Counted from the first letter of the stretch, positions 36,239 through 44,920 are shown. The stretch is 64,000 nucleotides of DNA from DAOVGZ01 sp964477815 (GCA_964477815.1 CAYZEO010000001.1:46506-110505), one strand, 5' to 3'. A program made the numbers and translations. The notes: a model not told the origin generated them from the sequence alone.

Positions 36239-36811
36239 ATGGATATGTTGATGAAAAAACTACGCTATGCGCTCCCGTTCGGCACAGCACTAGCGTTTTT
36301 CACAATTCTCCCGAAACAAGAACCATACAAAGTCATTCTTGAAGCAAAGTGGCAAGACCTTGAGACAGATCCAAATCGAAGGCAGCAGTTTGGAGGAAAA
36401 TGGATTCTTGCAGGAAGCATAACTTTTAAAAAAAGATCTTCAGATATAGTATTTCTCGATGAAATTCAACTGAGTTGGAAAGGAGAAAGCTTAGATAAGT
36501 TGATTGGTTCTTTATACGAAAAAAATGACAAAACAGCATCATTCTTGCCAATCGAAAAATATCTCGTATGTGACAGCATCTGGAAACGTTCAACGCAACA
36601 ACTTCTTCTTCGCTTTAATCGCACACTTACACTTGGTGCAGTTAACACATTTTACCTCGTTCTAACCGTTCCTGAAACAATTGAAGACAAGCTCAAGAAC
36701 GGTTATTTTTATATTGAACAAAACGGCCTACCAATGCCATACAGAAACTATGTCAAGGACCACAAGCTTTCTTTAGCTCTCAATGACTTGAATATTCCAT
36801 CGTCTACATAA
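36239..36811 (+). CDS. Exported or membrane-anchored protein of unknown function
   Basis: The 190-residue product has an N-terminal hydrophobic stretch (LRYALPFGTALAFFTILP) with basic residues before it, so it is probably exported or anchored. The rest is mixed alpha/beta with no cysteine motif (GKWILAGSITFKKRSSDIVFLDEIQLSWKG, LVLTVPETIEDKLKNGYFYIE). Three in-frame ATGs occur at 36239, 36245 and 36251, and none has a clear ribosome site. It lies between tonB-like and flavin-oxidoreductase genes, which does not reveal a role. I do not recognise the family. Confidence 0.65.
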   Translation: MDMLMKKLRYALPFGTALAFFTILPKQEPYKVILEAKWQDLETDPNRRQQFGGKWILAGSITFKKRSSDIVFLDEIQLSWKGESLDKLIGSLYEKNDKTASFLPIEKYLVCDSIWKRSTQQLLLRFNRTLTLGAVNTFYLVLTVPETIEDKLKNGYFYIEQNGLPMPYRNYVKDHKLSLALNDLNIPSST

Positions 36812-36903
36812 CTCATGTTCATACAACCCTAGACATTAATTTAATTTCGTCCTATAACTACTGCAGCACAAACTAAATATTCTCGATCATAAGAAGGAGC
36901 TGC

Positions 36904-38271
36904 ATGGCAAAGATCGTTATCCTCGGAGCTGGCCTAACTGGACTTTCAACCGCATATCACCTAGAATCACATGGTTTTTTTGATTATAAATTATTTGAAA
37001 AAGAACAGTATATTGGAGGTTTATGTCGATCCTCTTTTCATGACGGATTTACCTTTGACTATGCAGGCCACCTTCTTCATATCAACGATCCGTATGTATA
37101 CGATTTAATCAAAAAAACGGTTCGTTTTAAAATGTTTAATGAACTAACACGCAATTCGTTCATTTACTCAAATGGGGTTTACACAGACTACCCTTTTCAG
37201 ACCAATCTTTTTGGATTGCCAGAAACGGTTATCAATGAATGTATAGACGGATTTATAAAAAGAAAAGTAGCATCAACAAAATCTACAAATTGGCATGAAT
37301 GGATTTTGCAAACATTCGGAGCTGGATTTGGAAAGCATTTCTTTTTTCCCTATCAAGAAAAGCTATTTTCTTATGACATTAAAAAGCTCACCAGCTCATG
37401 GACCGGACGATTCGTACCCAACACGACACTAGAACAAATCACAGAAGGTGCAAACCAAAAAAATAAAAAGAAAGTCGGCTACAATGCCACATTTTTCTAT
37501 CCAAAGGCAGGCGGAATTATTAGCTGGGTCAAACAATTTTCTCAATTTATTATCAACCAAGCTCACACCGGTTTTTGTGCAAATCAGATTGATTTGAATA
37601 AAAAAACTGTGCACTTTACAAACGGCCACGTCGAACCATTCGAACAACTAATCACAACTATGCCTCTGGACAAACTTTTGCGATCCCTTAAGGAAACATC
37701 AAAAACAAACCTACAAAAGGTACACGAAAAACTCCTGTGCACTTCAGTTGTCAACTTCAACTTAGGCCTTGCGAGAGAAAATGTTTCTGACAAGCATTGG
37801 GTTTACTATCCAGAAAAAGAACTTTGCTTCTATCGGATTGGATTTCCACACACATTCTCGCCAAAAATGGCTCACAAAAAACGCAGCTCACTCTCAGGTG
37901 AGCTTTCTTATTTAAATCTTTCTCTTGTTGAAATCAAAAAAAGAATCGATCTTGCATTTGATCAGACGATGAAAATGTTCAGTATAGAAAACTCAGAAAT
38001 AATTAGCAAAACTATAACCGCTATTCCGCACGCATACGTCATTTATGACGCTTGGAGAGAAAACAATATCAAAACAATACATCAACGGCTAAACGAGCAA
38101 TCAATCTTTTCGGTCGGCCGTTATGGAGAATGGAAATACTCAAGCATGCAAGAAGCAATTCTTGATGGAAAAAACGTAGCAGAAAAGCTGCTAACAACAA
38201 GCGGCCCACAACTATTTCCAGCTTCAACCTCATTGGACAAAACAAAGGAACTAAAACAACAAGGAAAATAA
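36904..38271 (+). CDS. FAD-dependent amine-oxidase-fold protein
   Basis: The 455-residue protein begins with a dinucleotide-binding motif (VILGAGLTGLSTAYHL) followed by FEKEQYIGGLCRS, and ends with YGEWKYSSMQEAILDGKNVAEKLL. This pairing is typical of protoporphyrinogen-oxidase-like and UDP-galactopyranose-mutase-like flavoproteins that share the amine-oxidase fold. The sugar epimerase gene begins 16 bases downstream, so a nucleotide-sugar or glycan role is more likely than heme synthesis. That is inference. An AAGGAG site precedes ATG 36904. Confidence 0.75.
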   Translation: MAKIVILGAGLTGLSTAYHLESHGFFDYKLFEKEQYIGGLCRSSFHDGFTFDYAGHLLHINDPYVYDLIKKTVRFKMFNELTRNSFIYSNGVYTDYPFQTNLFGLPETVINECIDGFIKRKVASTKSTNWHEWILQTFGAGFGKHFFFPYQEKLFSYDIKKLTSSWTGRFVPNTTLEQITEGANQKNKKKVGYNATFFYPKAGGIISWVKQFSQFIINQAHTGFCANQIDLNKKTVHFTNGHVEPFEQLITTMPLDKLLRSLKETSKTNLQKVHEKLLCTSVVNFNLGLARENVSDKHWVYYPEKELCFYRIGFPHTFSPKMAHKKRSSLSGELSYLNLSLVEIKKRIDLAFDQTMKMFSIENSEIISKTITAIPHAYVIYDAWRENNIKTIHQRLNEQSIFSVGRYGEWKYSSMQEAILDGKNVAEKLLTTSGPQLFPASTSLDKTKELKQQGK

Positions 38272-38287
38272 AAAAAGGTTTTTTAGT

Positions 38288-39187
38288 ATGAAGCATTTTT
38301 ATAAAAATAAGCGAATCCTCGTTACTGGGGGGGGCGGCTTTATAGGCTCACACCTTGTAGATTCTTTAGTATCACTTGGAGCACAGGTTACCGTTCTTGA
38401 CAACTTCGAAACAGGAAGTCAACACAACCTCGAACAGATCGATGACAAAATTGAAACAATAAACGGAACCGTCACTTGCCCCGATACCTGTATGCAAGTA
38501 ACCAGAGATAAAAAAATAATCTTTCACCTTGCTGCTTTCATTTCTGTACCAGCATCAGTGGAAAATCCTCGTGACTGTTATGAAATCAACGTCAACGGAA
38601 CATTCAACCTTTTAGAGGCCGCTCGCCACAATAATGTCGAGCGGTTTGTATTTTCTTCATCCTCAGCGGTGTATGGCGCACAAAAAGGTACTACTTGCTC
38701 TGAGGAAATGGAATGCAAGCCACTCTCTCTTTACGGCACCTCAAAACTCATCGGAGAACTATTGTGTCGACAATACTCGCAAACATACGGCATCAAAACA
38801 ACATGCTTACGATATTTTAATGTTTTTGGACACAGACAAAATCCAAATGGCGAATATGCTGCAGTCATTGCAAAATTTAAACATTTAATGAGTCGCAATA
38901 AACCAATAACCATTTTTGGCGACGGCTTTCAAAAACGAGATTTTATACCGGTAGAAAAAGTTGTTCAGGCAAATCTTTTTTTGGGAAGACAAAACAAATC
39001 TATTATGGATGGCCGACCATTCAACATTGCAACTGGAAAAGGCAAAACCATACTGGAACTTATTAAACAGTTAAAAAAAGAATTTCCAGCCTACAGCAAA
39101 AAACCGGTTTTCCAGCCTGCTCGCTGCGGGGATATAGAAAATTCTGTTGCAGATATAAACAGATTGCAAAGTGTTGAATATTTTTAA
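38288..39187 (+). CDS. NAD-dependent nucleotide-sugar epimerase/dehydratase
   Basis: The 299-residue extended short-chain dehydrogenase has GGGGFIGSHLVDSLV (NAD binding), FHLAAFISVPASVENP, SSSAVYG, and the catalytic YGTSK. It then shows YFNVFG and GDGFQKRDFIPV, as in UDP-glucose 4-epimerase and related UDP-sugar epimerases. The end ...GDIENSVADINRLQSVEYF lacks the usual LGY-x-P...EGL closing helix, so the C-terminus is about 20-25 residues short. Substrate is unknown. It forms an operon with the flavoprotein upstream and precedes a small exported protein. Confidence 0.83.
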   Translation: MKHFYKNKRILVTGGGGFIGSHLVDSLVSLGAQVTVLDNFETGSQHNLEQIDDKIETINGTVTCPDTCMQVTRDKKIIFHLAAFISVPASVENPRDCYEINVNGTFNLLEAARHNNVERFVFSSSSAVYGAQKGTTCSEEMECKPLSLYGTSKLIGELLCRQYSQTYGIKTTCLRYFNVFGHRQNPNGEYAAVIAKFKHLMSRNKPITIFGDGFQKRDFIPVEKVVQANLFLGRQNKSIMDGRPFNIATGKGKTILELIKQLKKEFPAYSKKPVFQPARCGDIENSVADINRLQSVEYF

Positions 39188-39212
39188 CCATCTCAAAAAC
39201 AAAGGAGAAAAT

Positions 39213-39599
39213 ATGAAAAAATGGATCCTCCCCCTGACATGCGCAACACTTATTATTGGAATTGCTCAACAGATAAATGCTACCAAAACACCTAAGAAAC
39301 AGAAAAATCATGGTTTATGGGAGAACACTACCTTTCAGGATGGTGTCGCCACAGCAAAAATTTTAACAGGGGGTTATTTCGCAAAAAAATTCTTAAATTG
39401 GTTTGAACAAACTATCAAAGATAAAACTGACAACACAAAAATTAGCAATCTAATCAGCTACGGAATAAGCACCATCGGATTGACAGCTCTTTGTATTAGT
39501 GGCATCTATGACCTGTACAACTCCTACCGCGAAAAATCGTATAAACAAGAAGAGAAAATTTTAAAATCCAAGCTGAACATCTCCAGAAACAAAAACTGA
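39213..39599 (+). CDS. Small exported protein with C-terminal membrane span
   Basis: ATG 39213 follows AAAGGAG by six bases. The 128-residue product has a signal peptide (MKKWILPLTCATLIIGIAQQINA) and a Lys-rich start. Later it has a hydrophobic stretch (LISYGISTIGLTALCISGIYDLY) and a charged tail (KSYKQEEKILKSKLN). It is built like the larger exported proteins in the 50-53 kb cluster: signal, membrane segment, helical tail. It lies at the end of the epimerase operon. Function is unknown. Confidence 0.68.
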   Translation: MKKWILPLTCATLIIGIAQQINATKTPKKQKNHGLWENTTFQDGVATAKILTGGYFAKKFLNWFEQTIKDKTDNTKISNLISYGISTIGLTALCISGIYDLYNSYREKSYKQEEKILKSKLNISRNKN

Positions 39600-39611
39600 C
39601 TCTATCATCAA

Positions 39612-39640
39612 TAGAAAAAATCCTATTTTTGTGCTATTAT
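39612..39640 (+). promoter_or_regulatory. Promoter for dnaJ
   Basis: TAGAAA (39612-39617), 17 bases, then the extended element TGC-TATTAT (39632-39640) lie about 75 bases before dnaJ. The promoter is directly followed by a hairpin. Confidence 0.45.
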
Positions 39641-39651
39641 TAGACCTTGTT

Positions 39652-39676
39652 GGGTGGTTTAAAACCACCCTTTTTA
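39652..39676 (+). terminator. Hairpin with T tract in dnaJ leader
   Basis: GGGTGGTTTAAAACCACCC (39652-39670) followed by TTTTT has the form of an intrinsic terminator. It could end the upstream transcript. Because the probable dnaJ promoter is upstream of it, it could also act as an attenuator or 5' stabiliser. Confidence 0.6.
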
Positions 39677-39710
39677 GGTTAATAATTGAAGTAAAAAATA
39701 GTGTGAAAAA

Positions 39711-40856
39711 ATGACACAAAAACGGGACTATTACGAGGTTTTGGGGGTTTCTCGATCTGCCAGTGAATCGGAAATCAAAGCCGCTTACCGTAAAAAGGCG
39801 CTCAAATACCATCCAGACCGAAACCCAGACAATAAAGAAGCTGAAAATAAGTTTAAAGAAGCCGCACAGGCTTACGAAGTTCTTTCTGACACTCAAAAAC
39901 GCAAAACATACGATCAGTTCGGGCATTCTGGTGTTGATAGCAGCATGGGAGGCGGTGGAGCAGGAGGTTTCGGCCAAGGAATGAATATGGATGACATATT
40001 CTCCAATTTTGGCGATATTTTCGGCGATATTTTTGGTGTCGGAAGTCAGCGACAACGCCGTAATTCTGGCCCTGAACCAAAAAGGGGGCATGACCTCTCT
40101 AAGGACGTCTCAATCAGCCTTAAAGAGTCCTACACCGGTACAAAGCAAGAAATTCGATATTACCACTTTTTTGCCTGTGAAACCTGCGACGGTAAAGGAA
40201 CCAAAGCTGGAACGAGCCCAAAACAATGCAATAAGTGTAAAGGAACAGGTCAAATTAACCAGCGTCAGGGCTTTTTCATGTACTCAAAAACCTGTGGGGC
40301 CTGCGGTGGACAGGGGTACACTATTCCATCGCCGTGCGACAGCTGTTCAGGGCAATCAAGAACACAAAAGTTCGATAAATTTTCTATCAGCATCCCAAAA
40401 GGAATTTTTGACGGAGCGGAACTCCGAGTAGCTGGTAAAGGTGATGCTGGGGTTTATGGTGGATCGTCAGGAGATCTTTTTTTGCGCATTCGCGTGATGC
40501 CAGACAAAAAATTCAAGCGTGTTGGCGACGATCTTGAGTGCAGCGTAATGCTCACCTACCCTCAGCTTGTTTTTGGTGCACATGTTGAAATAGAAAATAT
40601 CGACGGCACAAAAGAAACCATAAAAATCCCAAAGGGTTGCCCGGTTGGTGAACCTATCATTATTGCAGGAAAAGGATTTGAAAAAAGACGCGGCAGCAGT
40701 CGTGGTAACCTTGTTATCATTCCGCAATGCCACATTCCGAAAAAACTTGCTGCAGATGCAAAAAAAACACTCAACAGCTACGCAAAACAGATCGGTAGCG
40801 AGGTAAAAGACAGCAATGGAAGTATTGGAGGATTTTTCAAAAAGTTTTTGGGCTAG
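39711..40856 (+). CDS. dnaJ: Chaperone DnaJ
   Basis: DnaJ delivers substrates to DnaK and stimulates its ATPase. The 381-residue protein has a J domain with YHPDRNPD (HPD motif), a Gly-rich linker (GGGGAGGFGQG), and four cysteine repeats CETCDGKGT, CNKCKGTGQ, CGACGGQGY and CDSCSGQSR. The last deviates from CxxCxGxG because its final Gly is Ser. The C-terminal peptide-binding domains follow. Length is normal. dnaK and grpE are not adjacent. A strong bidirectional hairpin closes the unit at 40868-40910. Confidence 0.95.
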   Translation: MTQKRDYYEVLGVSRSASESEIKAAYRKKALKYHPDRNPDNKEAENKFKEAAQAYEVLSDTQKRKTYDQFGHSGVDSSMGGGGAGGFGQGMNMDDIFSNFGDIFGDIFGVGSQRQRRNSGPEPKRGHDLSKDVSISLKESYTGTKQEIRYYHFFACETCDGKGTKAGTSPKQCNKCKGTGQINQRQGFFMYSKTCGACGGQGYTIPSPCDSCSGQSRTQKFDKFSISIPKGIFDGAELRVAGKGDAGVYGGSSGDLFLRIRVMPDKKFKRVGDDLECSVMLTYPQLVFGAHVEIENIDGTKETIKIPKGCPVGEPIIIAGKGFEKRRGSSRGNLVIIPQCHIPKKLAADAKKTLNSYAKQIGSEVKDSNGSIGGFFKKFLG

Positions 40857-40867
40857 AAGCTAAATGA

Positions 40868-40915
40868 AAAGAGGGGCGGGAGCAATTGTTTGTTGCTCCC
40901 GCCCCTCTTTTGTTT
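40868..40915. terminator. Strong bidirectional terminator after dnaJ
   Basis: An 18-pair stem, AAAGAGGGGCGGGAGCAA with TTGCTCCCGCCCCTCTTT (40868-40885 with 40893-40910), has an A run on the left and a T run on the right. It serves dnaJ and the convergent secreted-protein gene. Confidence 0.92.
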
Positions 40916-40923
40916 AACTCTTT

Positions 40924-41202
40924 TTATTCTTTCACGTTTTTCTTTTTGAACAAAAGCTTATTAAGACCAAATGTATCTTTATTCTCGATAGTGTACTTAC
41001 GAGATTCATTTAGCAAGATCTGCAACGGCCCTAAGTTGGTAACTTTAAAATTTTGAACCTTTGTCTTAAATACCTTAAGCCAGTTAGAAATCTTGCCAGG
41101 CTTGCCCTTCATTGCCCCAGCGTTTGATACGCACAAAATCGAACAAACAAAAACACCGAGAAAAAAACTTTTATTCAACCCCGATTTTAAAAAAGAAATC
41201 AT
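40924..41202 (-). CDS. Small exported protein with mature N-terminal Met
   Basis: This 92-residue protein has a signal peptide (KSFFLGVFVCSILCVSNAGA) with a probable cleavage before MKGKPGKI. The mature part is short and basic and ends in LFKKKNVKE. It is the last gene of a minus-strand run of four exported proteins. I recognise no domain. It may share the SGAMK/AGAMK cleavage pattern with two other genes here. Confidence 0.65.
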   Translation of the reverse strand: MISFLKSGLNKSFFLGVFVCSILCVSNAGAMKGKPGKISNWLKVFKTKVQNFKVTNLGPLQILLNESRKYTIENKDTFGLNKLLFKKKNVKE

Positions 41203-41245
41203 ATAAAAACCCCTTATTATGATACACAGCTGTAAATATAAAAAA

Positions 41246-41857
41246 TCAAATTCCTTGTCCCGAAGGATTACTTAAATGAGCGAAATTATTAGCTTCGTTC
41301 GCTATATTTTCTACTTTTTGGACCTTTTTTTTCAGACGCATAATTTCATTGCCAAAATCTTTTGTGATTCTCTTTATTTCTTTATCCAAAAAATTCTTAG
41401 ATGAACATATCTTAAGCTGATGACTGAGAACTATCTTTCCCAATCTGCCCATCTTCTTTTTTTGTAGCACCACCTGTTCTCTAAAACACTTCAACTCATT
41501 TTCTAATTTCTCAATTCGCAAATCTTTTTTCTTATCATTCCTCAACAGGATCTCCAAAGAGAAAAGTTTGCTCAGAAAAATAGCTAGGTATGGTTTACCC
41601 AAATCAATCTTGTTACTCTTTTTTTTATTCGAATAAACAAACTTGAAAATTTTATCCAATTCGTTATCCACAAATTGATTTGATTCTTCAAGCTTTTTCA
41701 CCCGTTTCTCGACTCCCTTGACACGATTCAAAACATGACGCAAATCCTTGGCTAAAGACAAATCAACAACCCGCTTTAATTGCATAGCAACAGAATCGCC
41801 ATGGGAAATAAATATACCGGTAATGAAAATACAATGAACAATACGGTTTAATTTCAT
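41246..41857 (-). CDS. Exported coiled-coil protein
   Basis: The 203-residue product has a signal peptide (MKLNRIVHCIFITGIFISHGDSVA) with cleavage expected before MQLKR. The rest is long amphipathic helix with heptad-like runs (VLNRVKGVEKRVKKLEESNQ, LRIEKLENELKCFREQVVLQKKK, EIMRLKKKVQKVENIANEANN). Its ATG overlaps the stop of the upstream gene (ATGA). It is basic and without recognised domains. A structural or adhesive role in the envelope is possible. Confidence 0.7.
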   Translation of the reverse strand: MKLNRIVHCIFITGIFISHGDSVAMQLKRVVDLSLAKDLRHVLNRVKGVEKRVKKLEESNQFVDNELDKIFKFVYSNKKKSNKIDLGKPYLAIFLSKLFSLEILLRNDKKKDLRIEKLENELKCFREQVVLQKKKMGRLGKIVLSHQLKICSSKNFLDKEIKRITKDFGNEIMRLKKKVQKVENIANEANNFAHLSNPSGQGI

Positions 41858-42120
41858 TTTTTCTTCTTTTTCTTTTTTTGTCTATTTTCAAATTCTTTCA
41901 AGGTCTTTTGAGTAAAAGACAGTTTCCTTTTCAGCTTTTTTCTATTCTTCTTCTCTCTTCTCTTATTTCTTTTTTTTTCTCGTTCTTCTTTATATTTTTC
42001 AATATTTAATATCCGATTTTCCTGATCTTTCGTCATTTCGATAAAACACTTAAAATCATTGCGCATTGTTTGAACGTCTTCAGCAAGTATAGATATTGTA
42101 TGCGACTTCTCGTTGATCAC
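41854..42120 (-). CDS. Lysine-rich helical ORF, possibly the 3' part of the upstream gene
   Basis: The 88-residue frame starts with a GTG that overlaps the stop of the upstream gene (GTGA) and directly follows eight A on the coding strand (42121-42128). It lacks a signal peptide, unlike its three neighbours. Its content (KEEREKKRNKRREKKNRKK, ending in seven Lys) continues the coiled coil upstream. A one-base slip on the A8 run would fuse it to the previous protein as a 330-residue product. Otherwise it is a separate coupled cytoplasmic gene. Confidence 0.5.
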   Translation of the reverse strand: MINEKSHTISILAEDVQTMRNDFKCFIEMTKDQENRILNIEKYKEEREKKRNKRREKKNRKKLKRKLSFTQKTLKEFENRQKKKKKKK

Positions 42121-42857
42121 TTTTTTTTGGTATTCAAAAGAATTTTCATCTGTTCTTCAAGATTCTGTATTCTATTCAATTGATCAACAGAATCATTTCC
42201 CAAAAGATTCTGATCTTTCTCCAATCTGTCAATTCTATTCTTTTGCTTAAGAACTATCTCTTCGAGATTATCAGTTTTTCCTTTTTTCTTCTTGCTGTAA
42301 AGGCAAAAACTTTTAAGATTCGCTTGATGAGATGAATTCTTAATGTCGTTTTTAGACAAATTATTAAGCTTGCTGTTATCCTCGTCTGTCTCTTCATCAG
42401 AAGATAACGGATCTACACCCAAAACTTTTTCCAAACTGATATTATTAATATCCGCTTCTAAACTTTTTTGTTTGTCTTCTAAACTTTTTTGTTTTTCCCG
42501 TGTCGCATTGATTAGTTTTTTGAATGTTTGCATCTGCTTATTGCAAGAAGTCACAAGGCTCTCTAAAACTTGCAACCTCTCATTTTTTTTCTTTTTCTTA
42601 ACTGACATTGACAGCTCATTGATCGATTTGACATTTTCATCGACCTTTGCGTTCAATTTTTGCAGATAATTGTCTTTTTTCTTGGGGGTGTTTTTTATAT
42701 ATTCAGGCTCTTCCGCTATATAATCACTGCGTATCAAAATCTCTCTCCCATAACTATTCAAAACCCTCTCAAATGAATTCTTCATCGCACCCGAGTCCGA
42801 ACAAGTACCCAAACAAATAAAACAAAAACAAAAGAGTGCACATTTTTTCAATTTCAT
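42117..42857 (-). CDS. Exported coiled-coil protein with acidic centre
   Basis: The 246-residue product has a signal peptide (MKLKKCALFCFCFICLGTCSDSGA, then MKNSFERV). An N-terminal helical coiled coil follows (KVDENVKSINELSMSVKKKKK, KQKSLEDKQKSLEADIN), then an acidic segment (DPLSSDEETDEDN), then a second coiled coil (LEEIVLKQKNRIDRLEKDQ). It ends at an A8 run where the downstream frame takes over. It is the first gene of a minus-strand operon of exported proteins. I recognise no family. Confidence 0.7.
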   Translation of the reverse strand: MKLKKCALFCFCFICLGTCSDSGAMKNSFERVLNSYGREILIRSDYIAEEPEYIKNTPKKKDNYLQKLNAKVDENVKSINELSMSVKKKKKNERLQVLESLVTSCNKQMQTFKKLINATREKQKSLEDKQKSLEADINNISLEKVLGVDPLSSDEETDEDNSKLNNLSKNDIKNSSHQANLKSFCLYSKKKKGKTDNLEEIVLKQKNRIDRLEKDQNLLGNDSVDQLNRIQNLEEQMKILLNTKKK

Positions 42858-43021
42858 ATCACAATTCCCCTATAACTTTTGCTTGTAACTATTTCTATTC
42901 AAGACAAAAAACAATACCAGATGATAAAGAAAAGAAAGATACAAATCAATTGTTCTTGACAGATAAATGATTTTCTCACAACATTATTCACGATATCAAT
43001 GCAACATAAAAGGAAACAACT

Positions 43022-43756
43022 ATGAAAAAAACAGCGTTGCTCATTCTTCTTTTTTTTATTTCGAAGAGACAATATTTGTCTTGTATGGAGGAATTTTTTC
43101 CTGATTTAAAAACATACAAGATCGAAAAACCATTCGAAGATCCACAAGACCTGACAGAACTATATCCCATTTTAAAATACTTTCAGTATAATGATGACTC
43201 CCCGCCACTCTCTCCGATTGATCTATCAAATAAAAAATCAGATCCTCTGCCGTATTTTTACTTTCAAGAGACAGATAAAGAACTCGTTCCGTGGATTGAC
43301 TTAGAAAAATACGAGATAAAAGATACTTTAGAAGATCCACAAGACCTGACAAAAAAATATCCCTTTTTATTAAAATACACTCGACAAAATGATGAACAAC
43401 CTAATGTTACTCCTCCACCCCCTCCGGTTAAACTATCAAATAAACCAATAGACAAAAAAATAATCGGCAAAAAAAGAAAACGAAAAACAAAAAACTCCAA
43501 AAGAAAAAAATATAAAAAAGAATTGGTACAATATGAAACAAATGTACATAAACTTTCCTCTATTCTTAATAGAGGAAAATGGATTATCTATGAAGAAAAT
43601 CCAAAACCAGAAATGCTTGAACAAAAGACCTCTGAACTTGAGAATCTCAACAATAGAATAAATTGGTATATAAAAATTGCTCAAAAAGCTCGCAACCATG
43701 AAACTGAATATGACAAAAAAAAATGGGGCGACAATGATACAGTATTGCACGACTGA
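43022..43756 (+). CDS. Exported protein with a duplicated DPQDLT segment
   Basis: The 244-residue protein starts with a signal peptide (MKKTALLILLFFISKRQYLSC, then MEEFFPDL). It contains two copies of one segment: YKIEKPFEDPQDLTELYPIL...LSNK and YEIKDTLEDPQDLTKKYPFL...LSNK. A proline-rich stretch (NVTPPPPPVKLSNK) joins them to a basic region (KKIIGKKRKRKTKNSKRKKYKK), followed by a helical end. TTGACA lies upstream at 42956. It is convergent with nurA, with no gap. Function is unknown. Confidence 0.7.
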   Translation: MKKTALLILLFFISKRQYLSCMEEFFPDLKTYKIEKPFEDPQDLTELYPILKYFQYNDDSPPLSPIDLSNKKSDPLPYFYFQETDKELVPWIDLEKYEIKDTLEDPQDLTKKYPFLLKYTRQNDEQPNVTPPPPPVKLSNKPIDKKIIGKKRKRKTKNSKRKKYKKELVQYETNVHKLSSILNRGKWIIYEENPKPEMLEQKTSELENLNNRINWYIKIAQKARNHETEYDKKKWGDNDTVLHD

Positions 43757-44908
43757 TCAAAACCTCATTCCCCGTTTTTTCCTAACCTTTTGTGAAAATT
43801 TTTGCACATGATTTTTTGACATCCCCACCTTTTTTATCATCTGATAGAAAAAATCACGATCTGGCCCCTTCACCACAGCTTGCTCGTGAGCCTCGGCGAG
43901 CACAATCGGGTATCCATCCCCTTTGCAACACTGGTCTACAATCATCAGAGAAACAGACTTAACCAAAGACTCATCCTCCGCTATCCAAAAGGGAATCTCT
44001 ATTCGAACAATTTCAGCTCCAACGTGTAGGTAAAAAAAATGTGGATGTAAATGCTGAGGATAGTGCTTTGTGATCGCTGAGTGATTTTTAAAAATGGTTG
44101 TTCTTGTGAATGGTTTTAAAAAAAAGCGTACAATTTTGGCATCAGTCATATGCTCAATAGAAAGATCCATGTATTTAGTAAGCTCTTCAAATCCAAAATA
44201 TTCTGCAAATTCTGTTAAGGCAACCCGCACTAGATTGACCAGCTCTTTACTCTTGGTCAAACTAATGTAACCAGCCGTCAAGATTCCCGCCTCATATAAC
44301 TTTTGTAATGAGTCAAGATAGCTTGCCAAAAATCGAAGTTTTACCGTCCTGTCTTTTGACTCCAAATGCCAAAAAATAATAGATCCATCAAATAAAAAAA
44401 CAAAAGAGATCTCGCCATCACAAAATTTATGAATTTTTAACGATTGCTCAAGACCGGCAATGAATTCTAACTCCTGACGACGACAATTAACAAGCTCATG
44501 CGGTGTTTCATTCAGTCGATCATCCTCTTGATCCCCAACAAAAATAGTTGGCTCAGAATCTAAATAAACATTCTTGCAGCCAACTCCATAACTCAAGTGA
44601 ACCAAACCGATATTAATTAGTGAACAACCAACCCCCTCATGTCGATCCGGATAAATTTGTGAACCATCAACAGAAAGTGCATGATAACAATCCAAACGCT
44701 GAGACACAGAATAAAAATCATCCAATCTTCCAACCCAAGAAGGAATTAACCATGGAACATTTAACTCTTTTAATTTATAAGCAAACGTTGAATCATTCGC
44801 TATTTTTGCCCAAACAAGACGGGCAAGATGAGCTTCGTGAGAACTGTCGGTAAAAAGACGATCTGCTACCCGCTCAATTTCACGCATTACCTTTGCATGA
44901 TTCAGCAT
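43757..44908 (-). CDS. NurA-domain nuclease
   Basis: The 383-residue protein matches the NurA domain. It has the first metal-binding motif SVDGSQIYPDRHEGVG (~80), a second FLFDGSIIFWHL, TAGYISLTKSKELVNLVR, and a late PIVLAEAHEQAVVKGPDRDFFYQMI. NurA nucleases resect DNA ends, classically with the HerA helicase, in archaea and some bacteria. No HerA gene is next to it. It is followed in the same direction, after a gap, by exported proteins, and preceded by sufU 12 bases upstream. I take the identification as good at domain level. Confidence 0.78.
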   Translation of the reverse strand: MLNHAKVMREIERVADRLFTDSSHEAHLARLVWAKIANDSTFAYKLKELNVPWLIPSWVGRLDDFYSVSQRLDCYHALSVDGSQIYPDRHEGVGCSLINIGLVHLSYGVGCKNVYLDSEPTIFVGDQEDDRLNETPHELVNCRRQELEFIAGLEQSLKIHKFCDGEISFVFLFDGSIIFWHLESKDRTVKLRFLASYLDSLQKLYEAGILTAGYISLTKSKELVNLVRVALTEFAEYFGFEELTKYMDLSIEHMTDAKIVRFFLKPFTRTTIFKNHSAITKHYPQHLHPHFFYLHVGAEIVRIEIPFWIAEDESLVKSVSLMIVDQCCKGDGYPIVLAEAHEQAVVKGPDRDFFYQMIKKVGMSKNHVQKFSQKVRKKRGMRF

Positions 44909-44920
44909 CCTAAAGCCTAG

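Noticed and set aside
40868..40915. Strong GC hairpin considered as a structural RNA gene
   Set aside because: A perfect stem with flanking A and T tracts between convergent genes is explained by a bidirectional terminator.
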